From assembly GCA_965277595.1 (NCBI GenBank), contig CBDIDH010000001.1, positions 1,984,001 to 2,048,000 on the forward strand: a stretch of 64,000 bases of DNA. The letters are read 5' to 3'. This document shows, piece by piece, positions 52,193-62,030 of this stretch. The notes under the pieces were generated by a model. That model was not told the origin of the DNA. It ran no database searches and was given only the letters and a program-made list of their open reading frames with translations. Both the position numbers and the translations under genes were made by a program. The number at the start of each line of letters is the position of its first letter. Positions within the stretch are counted from its first letter, which is position 1. This stretch comes from CBDIDH01 sp965277595. GTDB taxonomy: Bacteria > Planctomycetota > Planctomycetia > Isosphaerales > Isosphaeraceae.

Positions 52193-53833
52193 TTATCGAA
52201 GCCGGGGCGTGGGTTCCGGGTCGCGGGGGACGAGGCAGAAGTGGATGGCCTCGATCGGCGAGAGGCCCGGCGGAAGGGGGGGCGAGACGCCGTCGCGCGT
52301 TGAGGTCAGGCGGTCAAAGAGCCGGAGCAAAAGCTCGGACTTGATACCGGCGAGGTCAGGGCGATCGGCCACGTCGGTGGCTTCGTCGGGATCGGCCTGA
52401 AGGTCGTAAAGACGCTCGTAAGGGCCGGGAAGCGGATGCGCGGTCTCGTAGCCGTCGAGCCGTTTGCGATGTCCGGTGCCGACGATCAGCTTGTAACGAG
52501 AGGAACGGACCATCGCCTCTTCGTTTTCCAGATACTCGCTGAAAACGACGTCGCGGCCCGTGGCCCCGGGTTCGCCCTTCAGGAGCGGAAGGAAGCTTCG
52601 GCCGTGCAGATTCGGGGGCGCCGCGATTGTGAGAAGGTCCAGGATGGTCGGGAAGAGGTCGACAAGCTCGACCATCTCATTGACCGCTCGATCGGCCGGC
52701 AGGTGATCCTTCCAGCGCGCGATCAAGGGGACGCGCACGGCCGGCTCGTAAAAGCAGTGTTTTTCAAACCGGCCATGATCGCCGAGCATGTAGCCGTTAT
52801 CGCCGAGAAAGACGACGAGCGTCTCGTCGGCCAGGCCGAGCTTGTCAACCGAATCGAGCACGCGGCCGACCTGCGAATCGACGAACGAGACCGACGTGTA
52901 ATACGCGGCCTGGATTCCCTGGGCGTCGCGATCGGTTAACGGCTGGAAAACCAGCGGGCGTTCGCGCCGTTCGGTCGCGGAGATTGGCCGGACCGGGAAA
53001 TCCTGGGGACGAAAACGGCCGGCCAGTTCCTCGGGGTAATGAAAGGGGGAATGGGGGTCGTAAAAGCTGACGACGAGGGCAAAAGGCTCCTCGCGGTGGT
53101 CGCCGAGATAGGCGATCGCCTGATCGGCCAGAAAGGTGGAATCCATCGCCTCGGCGGGAAGGCCGACGGGGCGGTTCTCGGCGTTCAGCCAGACCGACGC
53201 GGGATCGCGGAAGGGGTGCCAGGGCCTTCGTCTGTCGCCACCGGGAGGGGGATTGGCGGCGAGCCACGATTCCCAGTCCCGAAGGTCGACCCGTTCGCGG
53301 AAACCGTGATGCGAAGGGCTGTTAAAGTGCATCTTGCCGATCGCGGCGGTGTCGTAGCCGTGATCGCCGAGGAGGTCACCGAGCGTCAACGCGGTTTCGG
53401 GCAAAGGGGTTGCCAGCCGCGTGACTCCCGTTGCGTGCGGGAGCCGACCCGTGATGAACGACTGCCGGCTTGGCGTGCAAACGGGCGAGTTGCAATAGGC
53501 CCGGTTGAACCGAACGCCTTGCCGGGCCAGGGCATCCAGCCGAGGAGTCGCGCGGCGCGGGTCGCCGTCGATGCCGAGAACGCCGCCGCGAAGGTCGTCG
53601 GTGATCAGAAACAAGAGGTTCGGCCGTTTCGACCTGGCGCGATCGGGCGCGGAGTCGTTGGGATGGGGCCGCTCGGCCCGGACCTTGCGCGGACCCGAGG
53701 CGGGGCGCAGAAGCACGATCAGACCGAGAAGGCCGATCCAGAAAAGGCTCTGAACGACCCGGCGTCTTCGGGTCGCAACGAGGCCGCCGCGACGGAGCTG
53801 GACAAACCGAGACCTTCGGGTTGACGGGTTCAA
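52193..53833 (-). CDS. Membrane-anchored sulfatase
   Basis: A 546-residue type I sulfatase. An N-terminal anchor or uncleaved signal (residues ~27-45) is followed by the catalytic domain. The metal site is LLFLITDDLRG, and Cys119 in CTPSR is the residue that must be oxidised to formylglycine (PVCTPSRQSFITG). HDPHSPF and GDNGYMLGDHGRFEKH give further metal and phosphate-like ligands. It hydrolyses sulfate esters, probably of a sulfated polysaccharide in the periplasm. The TTG start at 53833 overlaps the upstream stop by 4 bp (TTGA), so it is translationally coupled to the membrane protein. Confidence 0.9.
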   Translation of the reverse strand: MNPSTRRSRFVQLRRGGLVATRRRRVVQSLFWIGLLGLIVLLRPASGPRKVRAERPHPNDSAPDRARSKRPNLLFLITDDLRGGVLGIDGDPRRATPRLDALARQGVRFNRAYCNSPVCTPSRQSFITGRLPHATGVTRLATPLPETALTLGDLLGDHGYDTAAIGKMHFNSPSHHGFRERVDLRDWESWLAANPPPGGDRRRPWHPFRDPASVWLNAENRPVGLPAEAMDSTFLADQAIAYLGDHREEPFALVVSFYDPHSPFHYPEELAGRFRPQDFPVRPISATERRERPLVFQPLTDRDAQGIQAAYYTSVSFVDSQVGRVLDSVDKLGLADETLVVFLGDNGYMLGDHGRFEKHCFYEPAVRVPLIARWKDHLPADRAVNEMVELVDLFPTILDLLTIAAPPNLHGRSFLPLLKGEPGATGRDVVFSEYLENEEAMVRSSRYKLIVGTGHRKRLDGYETAHPLPGPYERLYDLQADPDEATDVADRPDLAGIKSELLLRLFDRLTSTRDGVSPPLPPGLSPIEAIHFCLVPRDPEPTPRLR

Positions 53834-55428
53834 GGGGTGTCTCGATGAGTCGCGGGTCGCGCATCGGCGGTCGGAATCGACCGACTCGACGGCTCGCTGG
53901 TGTGCCTTGTCTCGCCTCGCGTCTCAGGATTGAGCGAATCGCCGGGAAAGTCAAACTCATTTTCTAAGACGACCTTCGTTGGCGGGGCGTTCGTGTCCTG
54001 GCGTTCGAACAGAACCGAGACGGGATCGTGATGGATCTCCCGCCAGCGTCGATCGTTGCGCAGGCGACGCGCGAGGCCCCGGCCGGGACGGAGCCAGACG
54101 AGGCGGAAGGCATGGTGATCGTTCAAAAGGTCCCAATCGGGACCGCCTTCGATCGCGTTGAGATAGCGAAGGACCTCGGCCTTGCCGTGAATCTCGAAGC
54201 GATCATCGATGAAGGCGAGCCGACGGGGCTTCGCCTCGGCCTCGATCAGGCCGCCCCAGTCCTGTTCGTGAAAGAGCCGGTCGTCGGTCGGGGTGTGGTT
54301 CAGCCTTGGCAAGGCGGAGAGCGGCCAGTAGGTCGGGTCAAAGCCGCCGAGAGGCGTCCCGAGGACGACGGCAAGTGCCAGACATGAACCCGCGACGCCC
54401 GGCCAGATCGACCAGCGGGCCAGACTGGCCGCCTCGGCGTCGTCAACGTGAGTGAGGAAGGGAAGGCCGTCAAGACTTTGAGCGAGACCGGGAGCCGCCG
54501 CGAGCGCGAAGAGTGGGGCGTTGCGCACCGAGGAAAGGCCAAGGTGAAGCCAGGTGAGCGTTTGCAGCAGGTCGTAGCGGTTCAGACGAGTCGAGGAAAA
54601 CGTCGGCAAGGCGACGAACGCGAGAAGGACGAGCTCAAAGGCGCGAGCGTCAGGTCGGCCGAACGGAACGGGTTGATATTCCTCGATCAGGTCGGTCACG
54701 CCGCTGGTCAGGAGGAGTCGGCCGACGTGTTGGTAGAGTTGCAATCCATAAGGGTTGACGAGTCCCGCGAGCAGACACAGCAAGCCGGCCGCGACGAAGG
54801 CGCGCAGGTTCCGGCGTCGAGGCGCGTCCCACGGGCCTGAGATCGCGTTGCCGATCGCGGAGGTTCCGACGATCAACGGTCCCGCGAGAAAGCCGCCGTG
54901 AAGGTTCGCCCAGACGACGACAAGAGCCGGGATGAGATAAATCGATCGGCCGCCCGACTCGTGCTGTCGACGGCAGACCCGCGAGGTGATCAGCACGAAG
55001 CCAAGCGTGAACAGATGCGGACGGATCAGGAAATGGATCGTGCCGACTCCCGCCGCGAGCACGGCCACGCTCAAGGCCACGATCGGCGAACGGCCGGGAC
55101 GCATCAGGGCACCGGCGAGACCGCCGTAAATCGTCGCGATCCCCAGCGCCGAAACGAGCGCCGCGGTTGACCAGCCGCCAAGATTCACCAGCCAGGCAAG
55201 GCCCGCGTCAAAGAGCCAGGACTGATCCACCCAGGGCTCGCCCGCGTGCGTGAACGTCAGGGTATCGGTGCGCGGAACGGATTTGGCTCGAAGGATCTCC
55301 TGACCCAATCGGTAATGCCAGAGCGTTCCCGGATCATTCAAGAGGCGGAATCGGCCGCCGATCAAGACCGAGATCAAGACCAGGGCGAAGACCACATCGG
55401 GCACCCCCGGCGCGAATCGTCGGGACAT
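53830..55428 (-). CDS. Large polytopic membrane protein
   Basis: A 532-residue protein with about nine to ten hydrophobic helices in its first ~350 residues (VVFALVLISVLIGG, STAALVSALGIATIYGG, LRAFVAAGLLCLLAGLVNPYG, LALAVVLGTPLG) and a soluble C-terminal domain (~380-532). It resembles planctomycetal dolichyl-phosphate-linked or GtrA/GT39-like membrane proteins in layout, with DTLTFTHAGEPWVDQSW in the first loop. The function is unknown. It is upstream of and overlapping the sulfatase, so the two may act on the same surface glycan. ATG 55428. Confidence 0.7.
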   Translation of the reverse strand: MSRRFAPGVPDVVFALVLISVLIGGRFRLLNDPGTLWHYRLGQEILRAKSVPRTDTLTFTHAGEPWVDQSWLFDAGLAWLVNLGGWSTAALVSALGIATIYGGLAGALMRPGRSPIVALSVAVLAAGVGTIHFLIRPHLFTLGFVLITSRVCRRQHESGGRSIYLIPALVVVWANLHGGFLAGPLIVGTSAIGNAISGPWDAPRRRNLRAFVAAGLLCLLAGLVNPYGLQLYQHVGRLLLTSGVTDLIEEYQPVPFGRPDARAFELVLLAFVALPTFSSTRLNRYDLLQTLTWLHLGLSSVRNAPLFALAAAPGLAQSLDGLPFLTHVDDAEAASLARWSIWPGVAGSCLALAVVLGTPLGGFDPTYWPLSALPRLNHTPTDDRLFHEQDWGGLIEAEAKPRRLAFIDDRFEIHGKAEVLRYLNAIEGGPDWDLLNDHHAFRLVWLRPGRGLARRLRNDRRWREIHHDPVSVLFERQDTNAPPTKVVLENEFDFPGDSLNPETRGETRHTSEPSSRSIPTADARPATHRDTP

Positions 55429-55769
55429 CGCGTATCGATCCCTTTTGTTTTTCCAGCTTTTCAAACCAGGTCGGTCGTCATTCGGCTCGGCCGCTCACTC
55501 GAAGTTACGACACGGACGCGGATCAGGTCGGATGCGTCTCGTTCATGGGGAAAAGGAGCGTTCGGGTCTTCGTTGAGGAAACCATGCGTCCCGAACGCTC
55601 GCGGGCTACCCTCTTTTCGGGGCGGGGGGATCGGGTATACTGAATGGAGGTTCCGCCCTGCCTTCTTGAAAATGTTGCGAACGAACACCGGGTCAGGCTT
55701 ATCCGCGTCAAAAATGACGCCACGCGACCGGCCCGGTCGTCGCCTTCGACCTGTCTGGCGAGGCCACAG

Positions 55770-56858
55770 GTGAAACCGCCGCGTCTCCGCCTCAATCGCC
55801 GCGACCTCTTCCGTCTCAAACAGACGGCGAAGGCCCTGACGCGTCCCGAACCCCTGGCCGATCCCCTTCGAACCGCCGAGAATGCCCCCGCGGCGCAAGA
55901 CCTTCTCCGCGCGGGCCGACCCGCGATGGGCTCCTATTTTGAAATCCGGATCGGAGCGCGGACGCCGGGCGGCGTTGACCTGGTCGAACGTGTTCTCGAC
56001 CTGATCGACGATCTGGAAAGCCGACTCACCGTTTATCGCGATGATTCGGAACTGAGCCAGATCAACGCAACGGCGCATCTCGGCCCGATCGCGGTCGAGC
56101 GCGACCTCTTTGACCTGCTCCGGCGCGGCCTTGCTCTCAACAAGGAGACCGGAGGCGCGTACGACCTGACCACCGGGGCGCTTTCGGTCGCCTGGGGGTT
56201 TTTCAAGGGGCCGAAACGCATTCCCGATGAGGTGACGCTGGCCGAGGCTCGCGAGCGGACCGGCTCGCATCATTTGACGCTTGACGTGGAGCATCGGACG
56301 ATTCACTTTGATCGGCCGGGGATCGTGATCAACCTGGGAAGCATCGGCAAGGGGTACGCGATCGACCGCGCCGTGAAGCTCGTCCGCGACCATTTCTGGC
56401 CGACCTCGGCGCTCGTTCATGGCGGTCGATCGAGCCTTTTCGCGCTCGGGTCGCCGCCGGGACGCTTTGGAGATCGCTGGGAAGTTGCTTTGCGCAACCC
56501 CTTCCGGCCGGAAACGCCGCTGGGAATGCTGAGGATCAGGAACCGAGGGATGGGTACGTCGGGGTCATCGTTTCAGCGGTTCGAGGCGGGCGGACGGGTC
56601 TTCGGCCACATTCTTGATCCGCGAACGGGCGAACCGGCCGAGGGACCGGCGAGCGTCACGGTGCTCGCCCCTTCGGCCGCGGAAGCCGATGCGCTGTCGA
56701 CCGCGTTTTACTTGTTGGGGCCAGACGCAGCCTCGGAAATCGTCCGCGCTCGACCGGAAGTCTCGGCCGTTTTCGTCGAGGAAGGAGCGGCCGACGGGTC
56801 GCCGAAGGTGATCACCTTCGGTCTCTCCACGGACGATTATCAGGCGGAGAGTGGCTGA
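55770..56858 (+). CDS. apbE: FAD:protein FMN transferase (ApbE)
   Basis: A 362-residue enzyme that attaches FMN to Thr in flavoproteins. RAGRPAMGSYFEIRIG, DLIDDLESRLTVYRDDSELSQIN, ETGGAYDLTTGALSVAWGF, then LGSIGKGYAIDRAV and the metal-binding VHGGRSSLFALG follow the family order. GTG 55770 has GAGG 6 nt upstream. The start has a twin-Arg-like LNRRDLFRLK but no hydrophobic stretch, so Tat export is doubtful. The target flavoprotein is not identified. A truncated relative is at 31969. Confidence 0.92.
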   Translation: MKPPRLRLNRRDLFRLKQTAKALTRPEPLADPLRTAENAPAAQDLLRAGRPAMGSYFEIRIGARTPGGVDLVERVLDLIDDLESRLTVYRDDSELSQINATAHLGPIAVERDLFDLLRRGLALNKETGGAYDLTTGALSVAWGFFKGPKRIPDEVTLAEARERTGSHHLTLDVEHRTIHFDRPGIVINLGSIGKGYAIDRAVKLVRDHFWPTSALVHGGRSSLFALGSPPGRFGDRWEVALRNPFRPETPLGMLRIRNRGMGTSGSSFQRFEAGGRVFGHILDPRTGEPAEGPASVTVLAPSAAEADALSTAFYLLGPDAASEIVRARPEVSAVFVEEGAADGSPKVITFGLSTDDYQAESG

Positions 56859-56887
56859 CGGAGGACGATCGGACCTGTTACGCTTTC

Positions 56888-57982
56888 GTGAAGGCAACCG
56901 TTTTTGAGTGTGTTGAGGAACGTCACGAAGGGTGCGGTCATCGCATCCAGCCCGAATCAAGAAAAAGGAGCACTCCCCTGGCCGCCGCGCGAAACTTCTA
57001 TCCGGGCTTCTTCGGGGCCTTGTTCCTGGTCCTTCTGAGAATCGCGATCGGCTGGCACTTCCTGAACGAGGGGTGTGAGAAGGTCGGCCCGATCCTCAAG
57101 GGGGAAAAAGGGTTCTCGGCCGAAGGTTACCTGAGAAACTCAACCGGTCCGCTCGCCCCGTATTTTCGAGGGCTGGTGCCCGACGTTAATGGTCTCGATC
57201 GGCTCTATCCCGACCGCCTCAAGAAAAGCTGGGCCGTGGATGTCGAGCGGATCGCCGATCATTTCGGGTTCGACAAGGACCAGCGTACCAAGGCCAAGGC
57301 CGAACTCAGCCACAGCAACGACATCGCCGACGCCTGGTTCAGCGACCGCGAGAAATCCGAGAAGCGAGCCAAGTACCTTCACGAACTCGCCCAGGTTCAG
57401 AAGATCGAACACAATCGCCAGGCGCTCAGCTACGAGAAAGAGCGCGCGGCCGCTCGCCGCAAGGAACTGGACACCGACCGCGCCGACCTGCTCAAGGAGC
57501 TTGACGGTCAGGGCTCGGCGCTTCGTGAAGCCGTCTCCAAGCTGGCGACGGACGAGCAAGCAAGCTCGGCCGGGCCGTATCTCGCGCCCAAGTCGACGTT
57601 TGAGCGAATGAACCTGTTCATCTCCTTCAGCGTACTGGCGATAGGCTTTTGCCTGCTGCTGGGTCTCTTCACCCGGCTCGCCGCGGTCGGTGGCGCGGTC
57701 TTTCTCTTGCAAATTTATCTGAGCATGCCCCCTTGGCCGGGCCTTCCCGCGAGCCCTCGGGCCGAGGGGCATTATTTCATCGTGGACAAGAACTTTGTCG
57801 AGATGATGGCCTGCCTGGCGCTCGCGTTCTTGCCGACGGGGCACTGGGTCGGCCTCGACGCCCTGCTTTTTGGACGTCGACGCCACCTCAAAACTCTCGC
57901 CCTGGCTGAGCCTGAGAATGGCGAGCACGCCAACACCAGCGGCGGTAGCGCCCCTGTTCGCAGGGTCCAGCGATTTTCGTGA
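56888..57982 (+). CDS. DoxX-like membrane protein with large charged insertion
   Basis: A 364-residue protein (335 from the alternative start). One helix (FFGALFLVLLRIAIGWHFLNEG) opens it, as in DoxX. A ~160-residue hydrophilic, coiled-coil-like insertion (~95-235; KDQRTKAKAELSHS, KERAAARRKELDTDRADLL) separates it from three further helices (LFISFSVLAIGFCLLLGLF and following). The GTG at 56888 has no ribosome site, whereas AAAGGAG at 56964-56970 lies 7 nt before an in-frame CTG at 56978, so the true start is probably CTG. The DoxX role is unknown (thiosulfate:quinone oxidoreductase-like in others). Next to ApbE. Confidence 0.72.
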   Translation: MKATVFECVEERHEGCGHRIQPESRKRSTPLAAARNFYPGFFGALFLVLLRIAIGWHFLNEGCEKVGPILKGEKGFSAEGYLRNSTGPLAPYFRGLVPDVNGLDRLYPDRLKKSWAVDVERIADHFGFDKDQRTKAKAELSHSNDIADAWFSDREKSEKRAKYLHELAQVQKIEHNRQALSYEKERAAARRKELDTDRADLLKELDGQGSALREAVSKLATDEQASSAGPYLAPKSTFERMNLFISFSVLAIGFCLLLGLFTRLAAVGGAVFLLQIYLSMPPWPGLPASPRAEGHYFIVDKNFVEMMACLALAFLPTGHWVGLDALLFGRRRHLKTLALAEPENGEHANTSGGSAPVRRVQRFS

Positions 57983-58026
57983 GCGGAGCCCGGGATTTTT
58001 TCAGCTTGTCGAGAGGGACTTGAACG

Positions 58027-59601
58027 ATGTCGAACCTGACCCCCGATCAACGCGCCCTGGGCCGCGAGAACGCGAACCGGGTGCTCGGCGACCTCCGCCG
58101 CCGCGACCTTTTGAAAGCCGCCGCCGCCGCTCCGGCCCTGGGCGCTTTTTACTTCGGATATGAGAAGCTCGACAAGGCCCCGGTCCGCGCCGCGATCATC
58201 GGCACGGGCAACGAGGGCTGCGGCGCGATGATCCACGATCACAACCGCGAATATCTGAACTACATCGGCTTCTGCGACATCCGTCCGTCGAACCAGAAGC
58301 GGGCGATCGCCGAGTTCTCCAAGCACAAGGACTACGGTCCCGAGGACGCCAAGAAACTCAAGTCGTACAAGGACCACAAGGAGATGCTGGCCGACCCCGA
58401 CGTCGAGGTCGTGGTCATCGCCCTGCCGCTCTGGCTGCACGCGCCGATCGCCATCGAGGCGATGAAGGCCGGTAAGCACGTCTTTTGCGAGAAGCTGATG
58501 GCGCACTCCGTCAAGGAGTGCAAGGAGATGGTCAAGGTCGCCCACGAGACCAACCGGCTCCTGGCGATCGGCCACCAGCGGCATTATTCGACGCTTTACG
58601 AGAACGCGAATTATCTCGTTCAGAACGATCACCTCGGCGAGATCCGCCACATCCGGGCGCTCTGGCACCGGAACAACGCCCGCCCGCGCCCCTTGCTCAA
58701 GGATGGCAAGGCCGTTTACAACCCCGAGACGGGCGAGCCCGAGTACGTCCGCGACGAGAAGGGGAACATCGTCTACATCGACGGCTGGAAGCCCGACATC
58801 TCCAAGGACGACCTGAACGTCGACTGGAAGGCGGCCGGTTACAAGAGCCTTGATGAACTGGTCCGCTGGCGCCTTTACAACCGCACCGGCGCGGGCCTGA
58901 TGGCCGAGCTGGGAAGCCACCAGCTTGACGCCTGTTCGATCTTTCTGGGCAAGAAGCACCCCTTGGCCGTGACCGGGATCGGCGGCACTTTCTTTTACAA
59001 GGATGGCCGCGAGGTCGACGACCACGTTTTCGTCTCGTTCGAGTTCCCGGGCAAGAACTGGAGGCCCGGCGAGTCGGACAAGGGAGACCACGTCGTCGTG
59101 ACCTATTCGTCGATCAACACGAACTCGTTCGACAAGTACGGCGAGACCGTTTACGGGTCGCGCGGAACGATGATCGTCGAGGAAGAGAAGGAAATCTTGC
59201 TCTACAAGGAAGCGGGCGCCTCGGCGACATCACGCCTGACGAGCATCACCGTCGAGAAGAACGCGGCGAACAAGCCGGTGATCGAGGTCAGCCCGAGCAC
59301 GGCCGGGCCTTCGCTGGCGACGTCGCTCGGCGGCCTCGCCACGGCCGAGGTTTCTCGCGGCTACCGCGAGGAACTGGAACACTTCGCCTTCTGCGTCCGC
59401 CACGGCAACGCGTCGGACTATCACGGCGATAAGGACCATCAACCCCGATGCCGGGGCGAGGTCGCCCTGGCGGATGCGGTGATCGCCCTGACGAGCAACC
59501 TCGCGATGCGCCAGCGCCGTCGGATCGAGTTCGACCCGGCCTGGTTTGACTGGCAGTCTTCCAAGACGCCCGAAGGCGACGGCACCCCGGCGGAAGCCTG
59601 A
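58027..59601 (+). CDS. Tat-exported Gfo/Idh/MocA family oxidoreductase
   Basis: A 524-residue protein. A Tat signal (RRRDLLKAAAAAPALGAF, residues 24-41) precedes a Rossmann domain (VRAAIIGTGNEGCGAMI; 52-175; the CEKLMAHSVKEC block with the catalytic-type Lys), and a GFO/IDH/MocA C-terminal alpha/beta domain to ~430. Members oxidise sugars or inositols with bound NAD(P). Periplasmic or surface location fits the many such paralogues in Planctomycetota. It is 44 bp after the DoxX-like gene. A terminator-like hairpin lies downstream. Confidence 0.9.
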   Translation: MSNLTPDQRALGRENANRVLGDLRRRDLLKAAAAAPALGAFYFGYEKLDKAPVRAAIIGTGNEGCGAMIHDHNREYLNYIGFCDIRPSNQKRAIAEFSKHKDYGPEDAKKLKSYKDHKEMLADPDVEVVVIALPLWLHAPIAIEAMKAGKHVFCEKLMAHSVKECKEMVKVAHETNRLLAIGHQRHYSTLYENANYLVQNDHLGEIRHIRALWHRNNARPRPLLKDGKAVYNPETGEPEYVRDEKGNIVYIDGWKPDISKDDLNVDWKAAGYKSLDELVRWRLYNRTGAGLMAELGSHQLDACSIFLGKKHPLAVTGIGGTFFYKDGREVDDHVFVSFEFPGKNWRPGESDKGDHVVVTYSSINTNSFDKYGETVYGSRGTMIVEEEKEILLYKEAGASATSRLTSITVEKNAANKPVIEVSPSTAGPSLATSLGGLATAEVSRGYREELEHFAFCVRHGNASDYHGDKDHQPRCRGEVALADAVIALTSNLAMRQRRRIEFDPAWFDWQSSKTPEGDGTPAEA

Positions 59602-59641
59602 CGCCTTCGAGACAATCATTTTCCCAAGCCAGATAGAGGGA

Positions 59642-59679
59642 AAAAAGGGTCAGACGTCCCACGACGCCCGACCCTTTTT
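59642..59679. terminator. Bidirectional terminator hairpin
   Basis: AAAAAGGGTC (59642-59651) pairs with GACCCTTTTT (59670-59679), with T-runs on both strands. It separates the convergent oxidoreductase and thioredoxin-fold genes and can serve both. Confidence 0.8.
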
Positions 59680-59704
59680 GATGGCCTCGGAAAATCCCGA
59701 GATT

Positions 59705-61651
59705 TTAGCGGTCGAGCGCGACGCCCGCCTGCCTGGTGCCGATAAGCTTGTCAAGCTGTCGTTCGAGTTCGGCGGCGGAGCGGATGTTGCGGTTGACGAC
59801 CTTGCCGCTGGAATCAACCAGGAACATCGTCGGCAGGGCGATGACGCCGTACTCGGTGGCGAACCGGCTCTTTTCGATCCCGCCCGGCTCGAAAATCTGA
59901 GGCCAGGGGAGGGGATTCTCCTTGAGGAAGGCATCAACCTCGGCGCGGTCGTTGTCGAGGTTCACGCCGACGATGGCGAAATCCTTGCCTCGGTTCTTCT
60001 GATAAAGCTTGACGAGTTCGGGCAGGTCACGACGGACCGGCTCGGCCCAGCTTGCCCAGAAAGTAATCAGCAGGGTCTTTCCCTTGAGCTTGGCGGTATC
60101 GATCTCCTGCCCCTGCAGACTCGGGCCGCGAAGGTCAATGTCCTTGCCGACAAGGTCGAGCCGCTTGAGCGCGCCGGCGGCTTTCTTGCCCGCCTCGGTT
60201 GTCGGGAAGTCGTGAACGAGGCGCTCGTAATACTTGCGGGCGTCGTCTTCCTCGGCGTTAAATTCCGAGGCGCTCGCGAGTTGAATCAAGGCGTCGGGGG
60301 CTTCCTCGGAGGCTGGGTATTTTTCGAGGAAGGTCTTGAGATCGCCCATCCAGGTTTTCTGGTTGGCCATCAGGTTCGCGCCCTGCTCGTCGTTCTTGAG
60401 GGCGAACTCGGACGAGATCTTGCGGAAGGCGGCATACGACGGAATTTTTCCCTCGCCCTTGATCAGACTGTCCAGAAGACCGAGGCCGTTGGGATAAACG
60501 CCCGTCTGATACGCGGCGGCGAGGCTGTCCACAATCTGACGCTCGTAGGTGAGCTGTTCCTCGGGGTTCTTGTTCGCCTTGACGACCGCGCGGAGCAGGG
60601 GAATCCGGCCGACGTGGAACTGGGCGAGGGCCTGCTTGTCGCCTTGTTGCTGGACCTTGCTGTTGGCGTTGTCGTAGTCGGCCAGGGCCTTGAGCGCGGC
60701 CTCGACCTCGTCGCCCCGGGCACCGACGGGCGTCTGGCGGAAGATCCAGGCGCGAATGCCTCCTTCGGAGGCAACGACCGGATTCTTCGGGCTCACGGCG
60801 TGGGGAAGGTCGACGAACTTCCACGAATCGCCGAGCTTGATCATCTCGGGAGCCTGGAGAAAGGCGACCTCATTGCCCTGGGTCTGACCATTGGCCAGGC
60901 CCGGGAAAATGACCGCATTCTCATAAAGCGTCAGGTCTTGCGTCAGGCCCGCGGCTGCGTCGGCGGGAATCAGGTGAGGCATCAGGCCGTCGAGACGGTT
61001 CCAGACGATCTTGGCGTTCCAGCCCAGGTTCTTCAGTTCCGTTTGAAGGGCACCGATGAGCTTGACCCGCTGCGCCGCGGCGGCGGCGACCTGCTCAAGC
61101 TCCCCCTTGGGAACCCCCAGCGCCGCGAGTTCCTCGGGAGTTGCGAGCACGGTCTCAATCAGGGTCATGTCGCCCGCGACCAACCCCTGAACGAAAACCT
61201 TCGACGCCTCCTCGGCCGAGATCCGCTTCCAACCGGTGATCTTGCCGCGGACGACCGTCGCGATCCGCGTGCCCGCCGAATTCATCCAGCGCGCTTCGTC
61301 GGGGCTGAGGTCGTTATTCAGGTCGTTTTCGCGATAGACCTCGAAGCCGTCGGCGTAGTAGCCCCACTGATCCATCTTGCCATTGCCGTCGGAGTCAACG
61401 AACCGACGCAAGAGCTTCCCCTGGCCGTCGCGGAGGGCGACACCCACCGGCTTTTTCTGGGGGTTATAAACGGTCTCGGTCTTGCAGGCATCGACCGCCG
61501 CCTGATCGGCGGGAAGATCGTACTCGACCCCCTTGAGGATCGGTTGAAATTGAAGGATCTTGGTCACCGCCGAAGTGGCTTGCGCGCCGGCGATTCCGGG
61601 CACGACCGCGACCAAACTTGCCGCCGCCAAGGCAGTCCGCAGCGCCCTCAT
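59705..61651 (-). CDS. Exported thioredoxin-fold protein lacking CXXC
   Basis: A 648-residue protein. A signal peptide (1-24, ending AGA) precedes an N-terminal region with two acidic loops, DSDGNGKMDQWGYY and NDLNNDLSPDE, that look like EF-hand-type Ca sites. A helical/TPR-like middle (~200-490) follows, and a TlpA-like redoxin domain (~510-640: LKGKTLLITFWASWAEPVRRDLPELVKLY). Where TlpA has WCxxC this protein has WAEPV, so the redox cysteines are absent. ATG 61651 has AAGGAGG 7 nt upstream. Convergent to the oxidoreductase gene. Confidence 0.88.
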   Translation of the reverse strand: MRALRTALAAASLVAVVPGIAGAQATSAVTKILQFQPILKGVEYDLPADQAAVDACKTETVYNPQKKPVGVALRDGQGKLLRRFVDSDGNGKMDQWGYYADGFEVYRENDLNNDLSPDEARWMNSAGTRIATVVRGKITGWKRISAEEASKVFVQGLVAGDMTLIETVLATPEELAALGVPKGELEQVAAAAAQRVKLIGALQTELKNLGWNAKIVWNRLDGLMPHLIPADAAAGLTQDLTLYENAVIFPGLANGQTQGNEVAFLQAPEMIKLGDSWKFVDLPHAVSPKNPVVASEGGIRAWIFRQTPVGARGDEVEAALKALADYDNANSKVQQQGDKQALAQFHVGRIPLLRAVVKANKNPEEQLTYERQIVDSLAAAYQTGVYPNGLGLLDSLIKGEGKIPSYAAFRKISSEFALKNDEQGANLMANQKTWMGDLKTFLEKYPASEEAPDALIQLASASEFNAEEDDARKYYERLVHDFPTTEAGKKAAGALKRLDLVGKDIDLRGPSLQGQEIDTAKLKGKTLLITFWASWAEPVRRDLPELVKLYQKNRGKDFAIVGVNLDNDRAEVDAFLKENPLPWPQIFEPGGIEKSRFATEYGVIALPTMFLVDSSGKVVNRNIRSAAELERQLDKLIGTRQAGVALDR

Positions 61652-62030
61652 CGGGTGCCTCCTTGAGTCCGTCCCGCCGGGAGCCAGCCCCCGGTCGATC
61701 GTCGCAACCCACACCAGCCCTGGCGTGGAGTTTCCCTACCTATCGTTATCGTCGACCGCGACCGCCGCGCCAACCCGACGTCCGTCTGTCAACGCTCGCG
61801 CAGCGTCCAACTCCGTTGACTTCCCGAAATCCGTCAACCTCGACTCCAGATCGGCATTCCCGACGCCCCGTCTCAAACCCAGCATCGAAAATCGGCGTCT
61901 CAAATGAGAAAGCGGGCAAAGGTCGGGCCGTTTCGACGCATTTTTCACGCTTGATCTGGCCAGTACCGTCCTGATTATTCGGAAATTTTTTCTGGATGGT
62001 GATTCTGGACACTAGTTGCACGGGCTCATC

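Noticed and set aside
59546..61666. 706-codon plus-strand frame opposite the thioredoxin-fold gene
   Set aside because: A GC-rich antisense shadow; the minus gene has a signal peptide, a strong ribosome site and a recognisable fold.
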